DNA of 64,000 bases, from assembly GCA_023443745.1 (NCBI GenBank), contig JAEZTB010000019.1, forward strand, positions 74,727 through 138,726, in the 5' to 3' direction. Origin of the DNA: Bacillota bacterium (lineage in GTDB: Bacteria; Bacillota; Clostridia; DSM-8532). Made by a program: the position numbers and the translations under genes. The notes beneath the pieces were generated by a model. The model did not search any database, was not told the DNA's origin, and was given only the letters and a program-made list of their open reading frames with translations. This document shows, piece by piece, positions 26,486-35,403 of this stretch (position 1 is the first letter of the stretch; each line of letters opens with the position of its first letter).

Positions 26486-27013
26486 TCAGTAACCCTCCAG
26501 GGCTGCTTTAAGCATTTTTCTCGCCCTGAAAATACGGTTTTTTACTATGCTCATGGGTACTTTCAATAATTCCGCAATCTCTTCATATCTTAACCCTGAT
26601 GAATGATAAAGCATCAAGGGTTCTTTATATTTCGGGTCCAAATCATTTATAAGATCTTCAAGCTTCTTTCTTCGTTCTTTGGAGATAGCAGCATCTTCCG
26701 GAGTGGTGCCATGATCCGGCACCTCAAAGGCCTCATCTATTGGGGTTGTTTCCCGTCGTTTTCTTAAATGGTCAATACAGGTGTTATGAGTGATTCTGGC
26801 TATCCAGGTGGTAAATTTATATTCGGGACTATAAGACCGTAAATAGGTATATGCCTTGATAAAAGCCTCCTGGGCTACGTCTTCCGCAAGTCCGGCATCT
26901 TTCATATAATTCAATGCGAGCGAGTAGACCAACCGTTGATACCGATTGACCAGTTCTTCAAATGCATCAGTTTTCCCATCAAGGCATTGCCTGATGATTT
27001 CATAGTCCTGCAT
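26486..27013 (-). CDS. ECF-type RNA polymerase sigma factor
   Basis: 175 aa sigma-70 family protein with region 2 (EELVNRYQRLVYSLALNYMKDAGLAEDVAQEAFIKAY) and region 4 (KYKEPLMLYHSSGLRYEEIAELL); region 3 is missing, as in ECF factors. Close to SigW/RpoE types. Paired with the downstream zinc anti-sigma gene. No convincing autoregulatory promoter was recognised upstream. The stimulus is unknown; envelope stress is the usual theme for this pairing. Confidence 0.92.
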   Translation of the reverse strand: MQDYEIIRQCLDGKTDAFEELVNRYQRLVYSLALNYMKDAGLAEDVAQEAFIKAYTYLRSYSPEYKFTTWIARITHNTCIDHLRKRRETTPIDEAFEVPDHGTTPEDAAISKERRKKLEDLINDLDPKYKEPLMLYHSSGLRYEEIAELLKVPMSIVKNRIFRARKMLKAALEGY

Positions 27014-27275
27014 AGAGTGGTTATCTATCCTTCTCTTGTCAACTTCACACTATACGTTCCAAATTCTGAATACTACTATGAGTTACGTACAATAATCCAT
27101 ATTGTCTGTTTTATTAATACAAAGTATCAATAATGTTATTATACCATGAAATGTCTCAATGCCTTCGATCATCCTTCGAAATCTTTGATTCAGTTACGGT
27201 ACCTAAACCAGACTGGGTCAAATTGCCTATTTTACTTTGCTACTCATGCCTTTATTCTGATATTGGGTGATATTC

Positions 27276-27620
27276 ATGCCGTTTGAAGGCGAAAAGTGCT
27301 ACCGTTCACCATCAGGAAAAGAAATTCCGGTGACGATAGCCAATACATTTAAAAGCAGACTTAAAGGCCTTATGGGAAAAAAGGAAGGAATATACGGACT
27401 TCTATTGACACCGTGCAATGCCGTCCATACCTGTTTCATGCGGTATCCTCTTGACGTCCTCTACCTGGATGCGAAGGATTGTGTAATAGCCACAAAAAGG
27501 TGTATTAAGCCATTTTCCTTTGCACCGAAAGTACGCGGGGCAGTTAAGGTTTTGGAATTTCCCTCTTCTTTGCATGCAATGGCTTTTTTAGAAAAGGGTA
27601 CAACCATTCATTTATATTAA
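27276..27620 (+). CDS. DUF192 family protein
   Basis: Small (about 114 aa) cytosolic protein with the DUF192 fold: FKSRLKGLMGKKEG, then CNAVHTCFMRYPLDVLYLD. The family has no established activity. The frame opens with GTG at 27267, but that codon is part of the site GGGTGAT that serves the ATG at 27276. It is a plus-strand single gene between the sigma factor and rnf, followed by a clear terminator. Confidence 0.8.
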   Translation: MPFEGEKCYRSPSGKEIPVTIANTFKSRLKGLMGKKEGIYGLLLTPCNAVHTCFMRYPLDVLYLDAKDCVIATKRCIKPFSFAPKVRGAVKVLEFPSSLHAMAFLEKGTTIHLY

Positions 27621-27638
27621 ACCCACCACTCCCTTTTA

Positions 27639-27669
27639 TGCCTGGGAAAAAAACCCCAGGCCTTTTTTT
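27639..27669 (+). terminator. Terminator of the DUF192 gene
   Basis: Stem GCCTGGG / CCCAGGC with an A-rich loop and seven T on the plus strand, 20 bases after the stop. Confidence 0.9.
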
Positions 27670-27682
27670 GCTAGTCGGCCTT

Positions 27683-27723
27683 AAAAAAAAGCCGCAATAC
27701 CTTAAATGGTACTGTGGCTTTTA
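27683..27723 (-). terminator. Terminator of the rnf operon
   Basis: Imperfect stem AAAAGCC.CA.TACC / GGTA.TG.GGCTTTT, followed by eight U on the minus strand, 29 bases after the rnfB stop. Confidence 0.88.
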
Positions 27724-27751
27724 AATCTTTGGAATTCATTTTGTTCTTTTT

Positions 27752-28555
27752 CTAGGCAAAACGCTTTACCATACTGTTGGTAATACATTTCTGCGGGCAT
27801 ACAATTGCGCATTCTCCACAATTGGTACACTTTTCAGGATCAATAACAGCCAGGTTGTCAGAAACCGTGATGGCAGAGCTGGGGCATACCTTTACACACT
27901 TCTGGCATGCAATACAACTAACCTTGCAGTTTTTCCGAGAAACGGCCCCTTTATCATGACTGGAGCAGACCACCGTAAAACCCGAGAGCACCGGAATCAT
28001 CTTGATAATGCTCTTGGGGCATGCCGCCACACAATTGCTGCAGCCGGTACATTTATCGGTATCAATCCTTGCAACACCTTCTTCAATGGTAATGGCGTCA
28101 AAGGGACATGCACGCACGCAGCTTCCGAGGCCCAGACAGCCGTAGCTGCAGGCATTCATTCCTGAGGATAAAGCATTGGCTGCGTGGCAATCCTCTATTC
28201 CGACATAATCGTATTTGGACTCAACATTGGAACAAGTCCCCTGGCAAAGGACACGCGCAACTTTTACATCGACTGAACCCTCGTCCACTCCCATATAATC
28301 GGATATGGCATTGGCTGTTGCAACTCCGCCCACAGGACAGCGGCTGGCAGGGGCACCATCATTCACAATGGCCTCGGCGAGACCGTCACAGCCAGAAAAC
28401 CCACAAGCACCGCAGTTGGCTCCCGGAAGCATTTCCCTGACCTTTGCGATTCTTTCGTCCACCTTGACCTCAAAAACCTTTGATGCATAGGAAAGACCCA
28501 ATCCAAAAGCCAAGCCCAAGCCTGAAATAACTGAAATAGGTATTAATATATCCAT
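27752..28555 (-). CDS. rnfB: Rnf electron transport complex subunit B
   Basis: Iron-sulfur subunit of the ferredoxin:NAD+ oxidoreductase that pumps ions. An N-terminal membrane helix (residues 4-24) precedes a four-Cys Fe-S motif (CGACGFSGCDGL). Several ferredoxin-type 4Fe-4S motifs follow (CVRACPFDAI, CTGCSNCVAACPK, CIACQKCVKVCP, CTNCGECAIVCPQ). 267 aa. Last gene of the operon. It likely takes electrons from reduced ferredoxin. Confidence 0.95.
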   Translation of the reverse strand: MDILIPISVISGLGLAFGLGLSYASKVFEVKVDERIAKVREMLPGANCGACGFSGCDGLAEAIVNDGAPASRCPVGGVATANAISDYMGVDEGSVDVKVARVLCQGTCSNVESKYDYVGIEDCHAANALSSGMNACSYGCLGLGSCVRACPFDAITIEEGVARIDTDKCTGCSNCVAACPKSIIKMIPVLSGFTVVCSSHDKGAVSRKNCKVSCIACQKCVKVCPSSAITVSDNLAVIDPEKCTNCGECAIVCPQKCITNSMVKRFA

Positions 28556-28572
28556 GGTTGTCTTCCCCTTTC

Positions 28573-29154
28573 TTATTGAATAACAAGACCTGCAAAACCT
28601 ATAAAAGTAACCGAAACCAGGGATGCTGCAATCAGTGTAATAGGCATTCCTTTAAAGGCTTCGGGAATATCTGCTGTTTCAAGGCGTTCCCGCACACCTG
28701 AGAACAAAATCAACGCCATAGTAAAGCCCAGACCGGCTGCAAACCCAAACACTACAGACTCAACAAATGTGTAGTCACGTTCAACAAAAATAAGAGCTGA
28801 ACCTAAAACTGCGCAGTTTGTTGTAATAAGCGGCAGATAAACACCCAAAGACTTGTAAAGGGCAGGCATCGTCTTCTTTAAAACGGTCTCGACAAACTGT
28901 ACCAGAGCAGCAATAACAAGAATAAACGCTATGGTCTGAAGGTATTCCAAACCATAGGGCTCCAAAAGATACTCGTTGGTAAGCCAGGTAACAGCCTGAG
29001 AAAGTACCAGAACAAATACCACCGCACCACTCATACCGACTGCCGTTGATGTCTTTTTGGACACTCCGAGGAATGGGCAAATACCTAAGAATTTAGAGAG
29101 AACAAAGTTCTCTATAAACATTGCACCTATAAGAATCGCAAAAAGCTCTTTCAT
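28573..29154 (-). CDS. rnfA: Rnf electron transport complex subunit A
   Basis: 193 aa integral membrane subunit with six predicted helices, homologous to RnfE and NqrE. Starts MKELFAILIGAMFIENFVLSKFLG, which includes the paired Cys that follows (CPFLG) implicated in a membrane Fe-S centre of the family. Its start touches the rnfE stop at 29154. Confidence 0.95.
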   Translation of the reverse strand: MKELFAILIGAMFIENFVLSKFLGICPFLGVSKKTSTAVGMSGAVVFVLVLSQAVTWLTNEYLLEPYGLEYLQTIAFILVIAALVQFVETVLKKTMPALYKSLGVYLPLITTNCAVLGSALIFVERDYTFVESVVFGFAAGLGFTMALILFSGVRERLETADIPEAFKGMPITLIAASLVSVTFIGFAGLVIQ

Positions 29155-29846
29155 TATGCCTCACCTCCGTGCATGGCCTTACTACAGCCGGGACAGCCTG
29201 CTGCACATCCGTTGCTTTCAGTATCAGTTTTTGGTTTTTTCCCACTGGTCAGTTTATTAAACAAGGCTACCAAAAAGCCCATGACCATAAAGCCACCGGG
29301 TGGAAGAATAAAGATCACAGCAGGGTCAAAGAGATCCGCTGTCAAGGGTATTCCCATCCATGTCCCCGCTCCGAGAATCTCACGTATGGAACCGATAACG
29401 GTTATGGCAAGGGTAAAACCCGCACCCATTCCCAGGCCATCCATGACCGAGAGAATCGGCCCGTTCTTTTGTGCGAACATTTCAGCACGGGCAAAGATGA
29501 TACAGTTTACAACGATTAAAGGAATATAAATACCCAATTGTTTATTGATCTCAGGAAGAAATGCCGCAAGCAGCAATTGGACGATGGTTGTAAAACCTGC
29601 GATAACCGTGATAAACACCGGAATACGTACCTTGTCGGGTACAATCTTTCGGATGAGAGATATAACCAAATTTGAACCAACCAGAACAAACGTCGCAGCA
29701 GCTCCCATACCCAGGCCATTCTTGGCCATTGTTGTGACGGCGAGAGACGGACACATACCTAAAAGGAGTCTGAGCGTAGGATTTTCGCTAATAATACCGT
29801 TTAAAAATACCGAGCCTATTGATTTCTTCTCTGCCATCTTATACAC
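29154..29846 (-). CDS. rnfE: Rnf electron transport complex subunit E
   Basis: 230 aa membrane subunit with six helices, paralogous to RnfA. The segment NPTLRLLLGMCPSLAVT carries the conserved Cys. The C-terminal tail is Cys-rich (CAAGCPGCSKAMHGG), a variable feature in this family. Its start overlaps the end of rnfG by eight bases. Confidence 0.94.
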   Translation of the reverse strand: MYKMAEKKSIGSVFLNGIISENPTLRLLLGMCPSLAVTTMAKNGLGMGAAATFVLVGSNLVISLIRKIVPDKVRIPVFITVIAGFTTIVQLLLAAFLPEINKQLGIYIPLIVVNCIIFARAEMFAQKNGPILSVMDGLGMGAGFTLAITVIGSIREILGAGTWMGIPLTADLFDPAVIFILPPGGFMVMGFLVALFNKLTSGKKPKTDTESNGCAAGCPGCSKAMHGGEA

Positions 29847-30429
29847 CTCCTGCCATAGAACGAATCAGCGCAATTGCGTCCGTGACACCCTGGGTTACTG
29901 CCCTTGAGGTAACGGTGGCACCGCTTATGGCTTGTATCTCATGATCAGCCTTTGGACTGCTTTTAACTACAAAAAACTCTTTTTCTGGAATTGCCCCGAG
30001 ATACTGGTCGCTAAAGCCTGGTTCCGAAGCTTTTGAACCCAGTCCCGGAGTTTCATTATGGCCTGCAAGCAATACACCCGTAATGCCCTGGGCTTTGTCA
30101 ACACCTACAAACATTTTAATGGCACCGCCATATCCCTTGGTGGATACTTCCACTACATAACCAAAAGAAGCTCCGCCTTTTTGGGCCTCATAAACTTTTA
30201 CGATTCTATCGCTTGCCGCATATCCTTCAGCTTTAAGCTGTTCCGCAGATTTTGGCTCTGAAAAGCTCTCGGACCCCGGTATCGCCTTGGCGAGACTTTC
30301 CTGCTCAGCTTTTTTATTGTTTTCGGCGATAATAGGATCGGTTACACCGTTGACATAGGCTAAGGCGCCCGTAATAACAGCGCAGACGATAAACAAAATC
30401 AAGGCAGGCTTTATGATCTCCTTAAACAT
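29839..30429 (-). CDS. rnfG: Rnf electron transport complex subunit G
   Basis: Flavoprotein subunit with one N-terminal helix (residues 6-25) and an extracytoplasmic FMN-binding domain. The covalent FMN site motif SGATVTS is present near the C-terminus. The frame opens at 30471, but the ATG at 30429 has GGAGG eight bases upstream and overlaps the rnfD stop by eight bases. 196 aa. Confidence 0.94.
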   Translation of the reverse strand: MFKEIIKPALILFIVCAVITGALAYVNGVTDPIIAENNKKAEQESLAKAIPGSESFSEPKSAEQLKAEGYAASDRIVKVYEAQKGGASFGYVVEVSTKGYGGAIKMFVGVDKAQGITGVLLAGHNETPGLGSKASEPGFSDQYLGAIPEKEFFVVKSSPKADHEIQAISGATVTSRAVTQGVTDAIALIRSMAGGV

Positions 30430-31384
30430 GAGCACCACCTCCAAATCTTCTTGGATTTGTATAACGGTCAATCATGGGTACCGTGACATTCATCAGCAGT
30501 ATGGCATAGGAAACACCTTCAGGCATATTGGTATAGAGTCTGAACAGCATGGTCAGCACACCGCAGCCTACGGCGTAAATGATTACACCCTTCTTTGTCA
30601 TTGGGCTGGTGGTATAGTCAGTAGCCATAAAGATTGCACCAATCAAAAGTCCACCGGCTAATATATGGAACAGCGGGTTTCCTGTCAAGAACCCATTGGG
30701 TCCTAAAACCCAGGCTATAAGACCCACCGCACCAACATATATGACGGGAATATGCCAGGATATGACTCCGCGTGCCAGAAGGTAAAGTCCTCCAATAATA
30801 AGGGCAATTGCCGAGGTCTCACCCAGTGATCCCCCGATTTTGCCGAGGAACATATCCATGAGCCTGGGAAGCTCTCCGCCTTCCTTTAAAATGCCCAGAG
30901 GCGTGGCATATGAAATAACGTCAGCTCCTGATTCAGAAGCCTTAGCAAGAGGTTCGGACCAATAGGTCATTTTTGTACCATAAGCCACCAAAAGTATGGC
31001 ACGGGCAGCCAGAGCCGGGTTGACAAAATTCTGCCCCAACCCTCCGAATAACTGCTTGACTATAACTATGGCAAAGAAAGAGCCTACTATTGCCATCCAG
31101 AGGGGCAAGGTAGGCGGCAGGTTCAGCGCCAGAAGAAGCCCGGTTACAACGGCACTTAAGTCACCGACGGTATTACCCCGCTTCAATGCCTTACGTGTTA
31201 AATATTCAAAGCCCACACAGGATACAATGGTTACCGCAATGATCAGTGCGGCCTTAATGCCAAAGAAATAGATGCCTGCAAAGGAGGCTGGAAGGAGCGC
31301 AATGATTACGTCCAACATGAGCCTTTGAGTGGTAGCTTCACTCCGAATATGCGGAGAGGAGCTCACAGACAATCTCTTATCCAA
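30422..31384 (-). CDS. rnfD: Rnf electron transport complex subunit D
   Basis: 320 aa membrane subunit with about eight to ten helices, a homologue of NqrB. The segments GLGQNFVNPALAARAILL and GGLLIGAIFMATDYTTSP are typical; the second includes the Thr that carries covalent flavin in relatives (DYTTSP). It forms part of the ion-translocating core. 65 bases separate it from rnfC, with no terminator seen. Confidence 0.95.
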   Translation of the reverse strand: MDKRLSVSSSPHIRSEATTQRLMLDVIIALLPASFAGIYFFGIKAALIIAVTIVSCVGFEYLTRKALKRGNTVGDLSAVVTGLLLALNLPPTLPLWMAIVGSFFAIVIVKQLFGGLGQNFVNPALAARAILLVAYGTKMTYWSEPLAKASESGADVISYATPLGILKEGGELPRLMDMFLGKIGGSLGETSAIALIIGGLYLLARGVISWHIPVIYVGAVGLIAWVLGPNGFLTGNPLFHILAGGLLIGAIFMATDYTTSPMTKKGVIIYAVGCGVLTMLFRLYTNMPEGVSYAILLMNVTVPMIDRYTNPRRFGGGAHV

Positions 31385-31449
31385 TTTCGATTCCCCCTAT
31401 CTTACGACTAAGATGTTCTGTTAATCTCTACTTCGAGTAATGCCAGATC

Positions 31450-32757
31450 TCACTTTTTCGCTGTTCTGCGCAAGGTATCCTTGCCCAGGCGAATGGACTG
31501 AACAATTGTTCTCTTTGCTGGACAGGCATATACACATGACCCGCATTCAATGCAGTCCATGATATTGTATTTTTCAATATCCTCAAAGGAATTGGCTTTA
31601 ACCAGACGATCAATGTCCAAAGGCAGAAGATTCATGGGACAGACCCTTACACAGCGGCCGCAGCGTATACAGGCGCTTTCATCGGGAATCCTTCCTTCCT
31701 TTTCACTTAAAGCCAGAAGCGCATTGGTATTTTTCAAAACCGGAAGCTCCAGGGAGTAGAGCGCAACACCCATCATAGGGCCTCCCATGATCAGCTTGCC
31801 CGGTTCGGAAGAAAAGCCTCCGCAGAAATCAAAGACATCCTGTATGGGGGTCCCGATTAATGCTTCTACATTCTTGGGCGATTTTACAGAAGAACCGTCC
31901 ACAGTAATACGTTTCTTTATCAATGGCATGCCTGTTTTTAAATAACTTGCCACAAAAGCCGCACTACCCACGTTCATGACAATACACCCCGCATCGGCAG
32001 GGAGCTTGCCGGGAGGCACCTCACGGCCTGTAAGAGCCAAAATAAGCATTTTTTCAGCTCCTTGCGGATATCTGGACTTTAGGCTCTCCACCGTAATTTG
32101 CGGTGTGGATTTTATAGCCTCCGAAAGCTTTTTAATCGCCTCAGGCTTATTATCCTCTATACCAATTATGGTCCGGGGTATGCCGGTCCATTTCATAACA
32201 TGCAGAATACCTTCTATTATATTGACCGTATTCTCAATGCATTCACGATAGTCAGAGGTAATATAGGGCTCGCACTCGGCCGCATTAATAATAAGAGTAT
32301 CAACCTTGGCTTCTTTTGGGGGATTGAGCTTGACATGAGCTGGAAAACCGGCACCGCCAAGGCCCGTAAGTCCTGATTCACGAATAGCCTTGAGGAAGGT
32401 TTCCTTATTTGTTACCTGAGGGGGTCTCATACCCTCCCATACTTCCTGCTGGCCATCCGTACTGATTTCAACACAGAGGATTGGCTTGCTTCCGGATATG
32501 ATTCGGCCTTCCACTGCCGTAACCGTTCCCGAAACACTGGAATGAATGGGGGCTGAGACAAAAGCCTCAGTGTCACCAATTACCTGCCCTACCTTTACAG
32601 TGTCACCTTTCTTGACAACCGGTTTGCACGGTGCCCCAAGGTGCTGGACCATGGGGATGATGACCTTGGCAGGAACGCCCATTACCAAAGTTGCACAGCT
32701 TTCAGTATTCTTTGATTGCGGTGGATGCACACCACCTTTGAAAACATGTAATTTCAT
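31450..32757 (-). CDS. rnfC: Rnf electron transport complex subunit C
   Basis: Peripheral NADH-side subunit, 435 aa. The N-terminal barrel-sandwich domain is followed by a Complex I 51 kDa-like NADH/FMN domain (GLGGAGFPAHVKL) and a SLBB domain. Two ferredoxin motifs close it: CIRCGRCVRVCPM and CIECGSCVYACP. First gene of the operon. The order CDGEAB is the clostridial one, where Rnf couples ferredoxin oxidation to NAD+ reduction and ion export. Confidence 0.95.
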   Translation of the reverse strand: MKLHVFKGGVHPPQSKNTESCATLVMGVPAKVIIPMVQHLGAPCKPVVKKGDTVKVGQVIGDTEAFVSAPIHSSVSGTVTAVEGRIISGSKPILCVEISTDGQQEVWEGMRPPQVTNKETFLKAIRESGLTGLGGAGFPAHVKLNPPKEAKVDTLIINAAECEPYITSDYRECIENTVNIIEGILHVMKWTGIPRTIIGIEDNKPEAIKKLSEAIKSTPQITVESLKSRYPQGAEKMLILALTGREVPPGKLPADAGCIVMNVGSAAFVASYLKTGMPLIKKRITVDGSSVKSPKNVEALIGTPIQDVFDFCGGFSSEPGKLIMGGPMMGVALYSLELPVLKNTNALLALSEKEGRIPDESACIRCGRCVRVCPMNLLPLDIDRLVKANSFEDIEKYNIMDCIECGSCVYACPAKRTIVQSIRLGKDTLRRTAKK

Positions 32758-32806
32758 TAAATCAACTCCAATGATCCTATAAAATTAAAAACGTGGTCAA
32801 ATTGAG

Positions 32807-32856
32807 AAATGTATATATTATGTATTCAGTATACATTTTCCCGAGATATTCATCAA
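32807..32856 (-). promoter_or_regulatory. Promoter of the rnf operon with an overlapping inverted repeat
   Basis: On the minus strand TTGATG, 17 bases, TATACT (32828-32856), about 70 bases upstream of rnfC. An eight-base inverted repeat AATGTATA / TATACATT spans the -10 box and the start region, which is the right place for a repressor site. No known operator type was recognised. The rest of 32857-33100 is AT-rich without a gene. Confidence 0.6.
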
Positions 32857-33100
32857 TTCTAAGCGGCATAATAAATAAAGTTCGCCGTTTCATATAATAA
32901 AAGACTTAATATTTAGGTGAATTCGCGTATTGTTTTTCAGCTCATTTTTGGTTATTATTATAATGAAAGAACAGCATTTGTTAATTTTTTAACTCTTTAA
33001 ATTCCTTTTTTCACCTCAAAAAATCACTTGATAGCGCACATTTATGAGAATGGGATTCTATGCGTTTTGGCATCTCTTTTTTTTGTTTTGCAACCTTTCA

Positions 33101-33130
33101 TGGAAACCCTTCATTTCTCCCACATATAAT
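33101..33130 (+). promoter_or_regulatory. Promoter of asnB
   Basis: TGGAAA, 18 bases, perfect TATAAT. The start of transcription would fall near 33137, directly at the first leader hairpin. Confidence 0.65.
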
Positions 33131-33136
33131 AATAGA

Positions 33137-33196
33137 TGTGGAGTTCTAAAAAGCTCCACGCGGCAAAGGCGTCGGATTATATCCGTGCGCTTTTTT
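33137..33196 (+). promoter_or_regulatory. asnB leader: candidate ANTAR antiterminator and terminator
   Basis: Three elements in 60 bases. The first hairpin has stem GTGGAG / CTCCAC (33138-33159). A second small hairpin CGGC-AAAGGC-GTCG (33161-33174) has a six-base loop with A at position 1 and G at position 4, as in ANTAR RNA targets. The terminator stem (33165-33190) reuses bases of hairpin two and ends in six T. Hairpin two and the terminator cannot coexist. The first hairpin's loop (CTAAAA if extended) does not match the A1/G4 rule, so the full dual-hexaloop motif is not proven. Confidence 0.65.
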
Positions 33197-33261
33197 GGTT
33201 TGGATCGAGAACAAATTTGACAATGGCTTTTACAGTAAAATCATATGGAGGAATGAGAATT

Positions 33262-35106
33262 ATGTGTGGAATTGCTGGCTGGATCAATTTTAAGCACGAT
33301 ATTTCTTCTCAAGAGGGTATTCTTGCAGGAATGTCTGAAACATTAAAAAACAGAGGACCTGACGCTCATGGGGAATGGGTATCCACCCATGCACTCTTGG
33401 CCCATAGAAGACTGTCGGTGGTTGACCCGGCAGGAGGAGCACAGCCCATGGTACGAGAAAAGGGAAATCATCCTTATGTCATCATCTATAATGGGGAGTT
33501 ATACAACTCAGAGGATTTGAAAAAAATTCTGACGGCAAAGGGCTACTCCTTTGAAAGTCATTCCGACACGGAGGTTCTGCTTACGGCCTACATGGAATGG
33601 GGAACTCAATGTGTTCACTACCTGAATGGCATTTACGCTTTTGGTGTATGGAGCGAAAAAGATCAGAGCCTCTTTTTGGCTCGTGACCACTTTGGTGTTA
33701 AGCCTTTATTCTATAGTATGGTTAAGGGTGACCTCATCTTTGGTTCAGAGTTGAAAACGCTCCTTAAGCATCCTCTAATAAAACCACTTCTTAATACAGA
33801 AGGTCTTTCTGAAATTTTTACCCTTTGTCCGGCCCGAACACCCGGACACGGTATCTATCATGACGTTCATGAAGTAAAGCCTGCCCACTCCATCCTCTTT
33901 GACTCCGACGGCATTCATGAGACGTGCTATTGGGCTTTAGAAAGCGCTCCCCATACCGATTCTCCCATTGATACCATCGAAAAGATTTCATGGCTTGTCA
34001 AGGATGCGGTTAAGCGCCAACTGGTGGCTGATGTTCCTCTTTGCACCTTCTTATCGGGCGGTCTGGATTCCAGCATCATTACCGCTGTTGCCGCCAATGA
34101 CTTTGGTGCTTCTGAAATGGGACAGCTCAACACTTTCTCAATAGACTATCTTGATAATGATAAATTCTTTAAGCCTTCCCTCTTTCAACCCACACCCGAT
34201 GCTCCTTATATAAAGCGCATGGCGGATGATTTCAATACATCCCATCATACCTGTACCATTGATACCCCTGAGCTGGTGGCAGCATTGAAGGATTCTGTTC
34301 TTGCGCGTGACTTTCCGGGCATGGCCGATGTGGATTCCTCGCTTCTGCTTTTCTGTCGGGAAGTTAAGAAAGCTGCAACCGTGGCCTTAAGCGGTGAGTG
34401 CGCCGATGAAATCTTTGGAGGCTACCCCTGGTTTCATCACGAAGAATTCTTTAAAGCCCCTACCTTTCCCTGGGCAAGAACCTTGGATGAGCGTCTGAAG
34501 GTACTTTCTCCAGAGCTTTTAGAGGTCATAACTCCTCAAGAATACGTGAAAAAGAGATATGAAGAAACCTTGGCTAAGGTTCCCCGGCTTATGGGTGAAA
34601 GTGTGACCGAAGCCAGAAGACGTGAGATTTTTTATCTCAATATCACCTGGTTTATGACAACGCTTCTGGATCGGAAGGACCGTATGAGTATGGCCAATGG
34701 CCTTGAGGTACGTGTTCCGTTTTGTGATTATAGGCTTGTACAGTATGTTTGGAATATTCCATGGGCACTTAAAATGCTTGAGGAGCGTGAAAAGGGGATT
34801 TTGCGAAAATCCATGGAGGGCACACTTCCTCAGGATATCCTCTGGCGTAAAAAAAGTCCCTATCCCAAAACCCATCATCCATCCTATACAAAGGCAGTGA
34901 AAGAGTGGCTTTCGGGTATCCTGGCAGATGGAAGCTCACCCCTGCTTCCTCTTGTTAACAAAAAGGTTTTGACTGAGCTCATCAACAGCAATGATGAAGC
35001 AGGTCATCCCTGGTTCGGCCAGCTCATGGCTCTTCCGCAACTTTTTGCCTGGCTTATTCAGGTGGATGTCTGGCTTAGGGAGTATAGGGTAAAAATCAAT
35101 GCATGA
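33262..35106 (+). CDS. asnB: Glutamine-hydrolysing asparagine synthetase
   Basis: Makes asparagine from aspartate, ATP and glutamine. The chosen start at 33262 puts the catalytic Cys at position 2 (MCGIAGW), with GGAGG ten bases upstream; the open frame back to 33136 crosses the leader hairpins and is not used. The Ntn glutaminase domain (to about 210) contains the RGPDAHG and NGELYN segments; the synthetase domain has the PP-loop FLSGGLDSSI. 614 aa. The leader suggests control by the nearby ANTAR protein. Because GatCAB also makes Asn on tRNA, this enzyme may mainly supply free asparagine. Confidence 0.95.
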   Translation: MCGIAGWINFKHDISSQEGILAGMSETLKNRGPDAHGEWVSTHALLAHRRLSVVDPAGGAQPMVREKGNHPYVIIYNGELYNSEDLKKILTAKGYSFESHSDTEVLLTAYMEWGTQCVHYLNGIYAFGVWSEKDQSLFLARDHFGVKPLFYSMVKGDLIFGSELKTLLKHPLIKPLLNTEGLSEIFTLCPARTPGHGIYHDVHEVKPAHSILFDSDGIHETCYWALESAPHTDSPIDTIEKISWLVKDAVKRQLVADVPLCTFLSGGLDSSIITAVAANDFGASEMGQLNTFSIDYLDNDKFFKPSLFQPTPDAPYIKRMADDFNTSHHTCTIDTPELVAALKDSVLARDFPGMADVDSSLLLFCREVKKAATVALSGECADEIFGGYPWFHHEEFFKAPTFPWARTLDERLKVLSPELLEVITPQEYVKKRYEETLAKVPRLMGESVTEARRREIFYLNITWFMTTLLDRKDRMSMANGLEVRVPFCDYRLVQYVWNIPWALKMLEEREKGILRKSMEGTLPQDILWRKKSPYPKTHHPSYTKAVKEWLSGILADGSSPLLPLVNKKVLTELINSNDEAGHPWFGQLMALPQLFAWLIQVDVWLREYRVKINA

Positions 35107-35239
35107 CCCAAAATTTTATTCTTGACCGCATGCTAATTTTGCTGGAAAATGAATTTGAGGCCGTACTGTTTACTTTTATACTTTAGAAAAAGTAAAAAAA
35201 CAATGATATCAACGAATATGAAGTTTTGAAAATTCACTC

Positions 35240-35269
35240 TTGCATTTTTAGGTATTTTTATGCTATAAT
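35240..35269 (+). promoter_or_regulatory. Promoter of glnA
   Basis: TTGCAT, 18 bases, perfect TATAAT. Transcription would start near 35276, giving a leader of about 128 bases. The stretch 35107-35239 after asnB contains no gene; it has an inverted repeat TTTACTTTT / AAAAGTAAA at about 35168-35198 without a T run after it. Confidence 0.75.
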
Positions 35270-35315
35270 TTCATTAAAAGATGCAAGTTTAGATTTAAAA
35301 TAATTCAAAACTGTT

Positions 35316-35386
35316 AGGAACAAAGGCGTTCTTGGGTGGGTATACTTTATATGTATGTCTGTTCTGAGAACGCCTTAATTTATTTT
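35316..35386 (+). promoter_or_regulatory. glnA leader: hexaloop hairpin overlapping a terminator
   Basis: A small hairpin AGGAAC-AAAGGC-GTTCTT (35316-35333) has the same hexaloop as the asnB leader. Its 3' part is the 5' arm of a larger stem AAGGCGTTCT / AGAACGCCTT (35323-35376) followed by a T-rich run, so the two are mutually exclusive. This is the layout of ANTAR-controlled antitermination. A clear first hairpin was not found upstream (only weak A/T pairing), which lowers confidence. Confidence 0.6.
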
Positions 35387-35403
35387 GCAAAGGAGCAAAT
35401 GTT

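Noticed and set aside
33137..33196. T-box or glutamine riboswitch in the asnB leader
   Set aside because: No T-box sequence (GGTACCGCG type) and no glnA-type riboswitch core were found; a hexaloop/terminator layout fits better.
33136..33261. N-terminal extension of asnB by 42 residues
   Set aside because: It would remove the required Cys2 from the N-terminus and it covers the leader hairpins.
34519..34878. 119-codon minus-strand open frame inside asnB
   Set aside because: It is the antisense shadow of a conserved coding region, without a ribosome-binding site.
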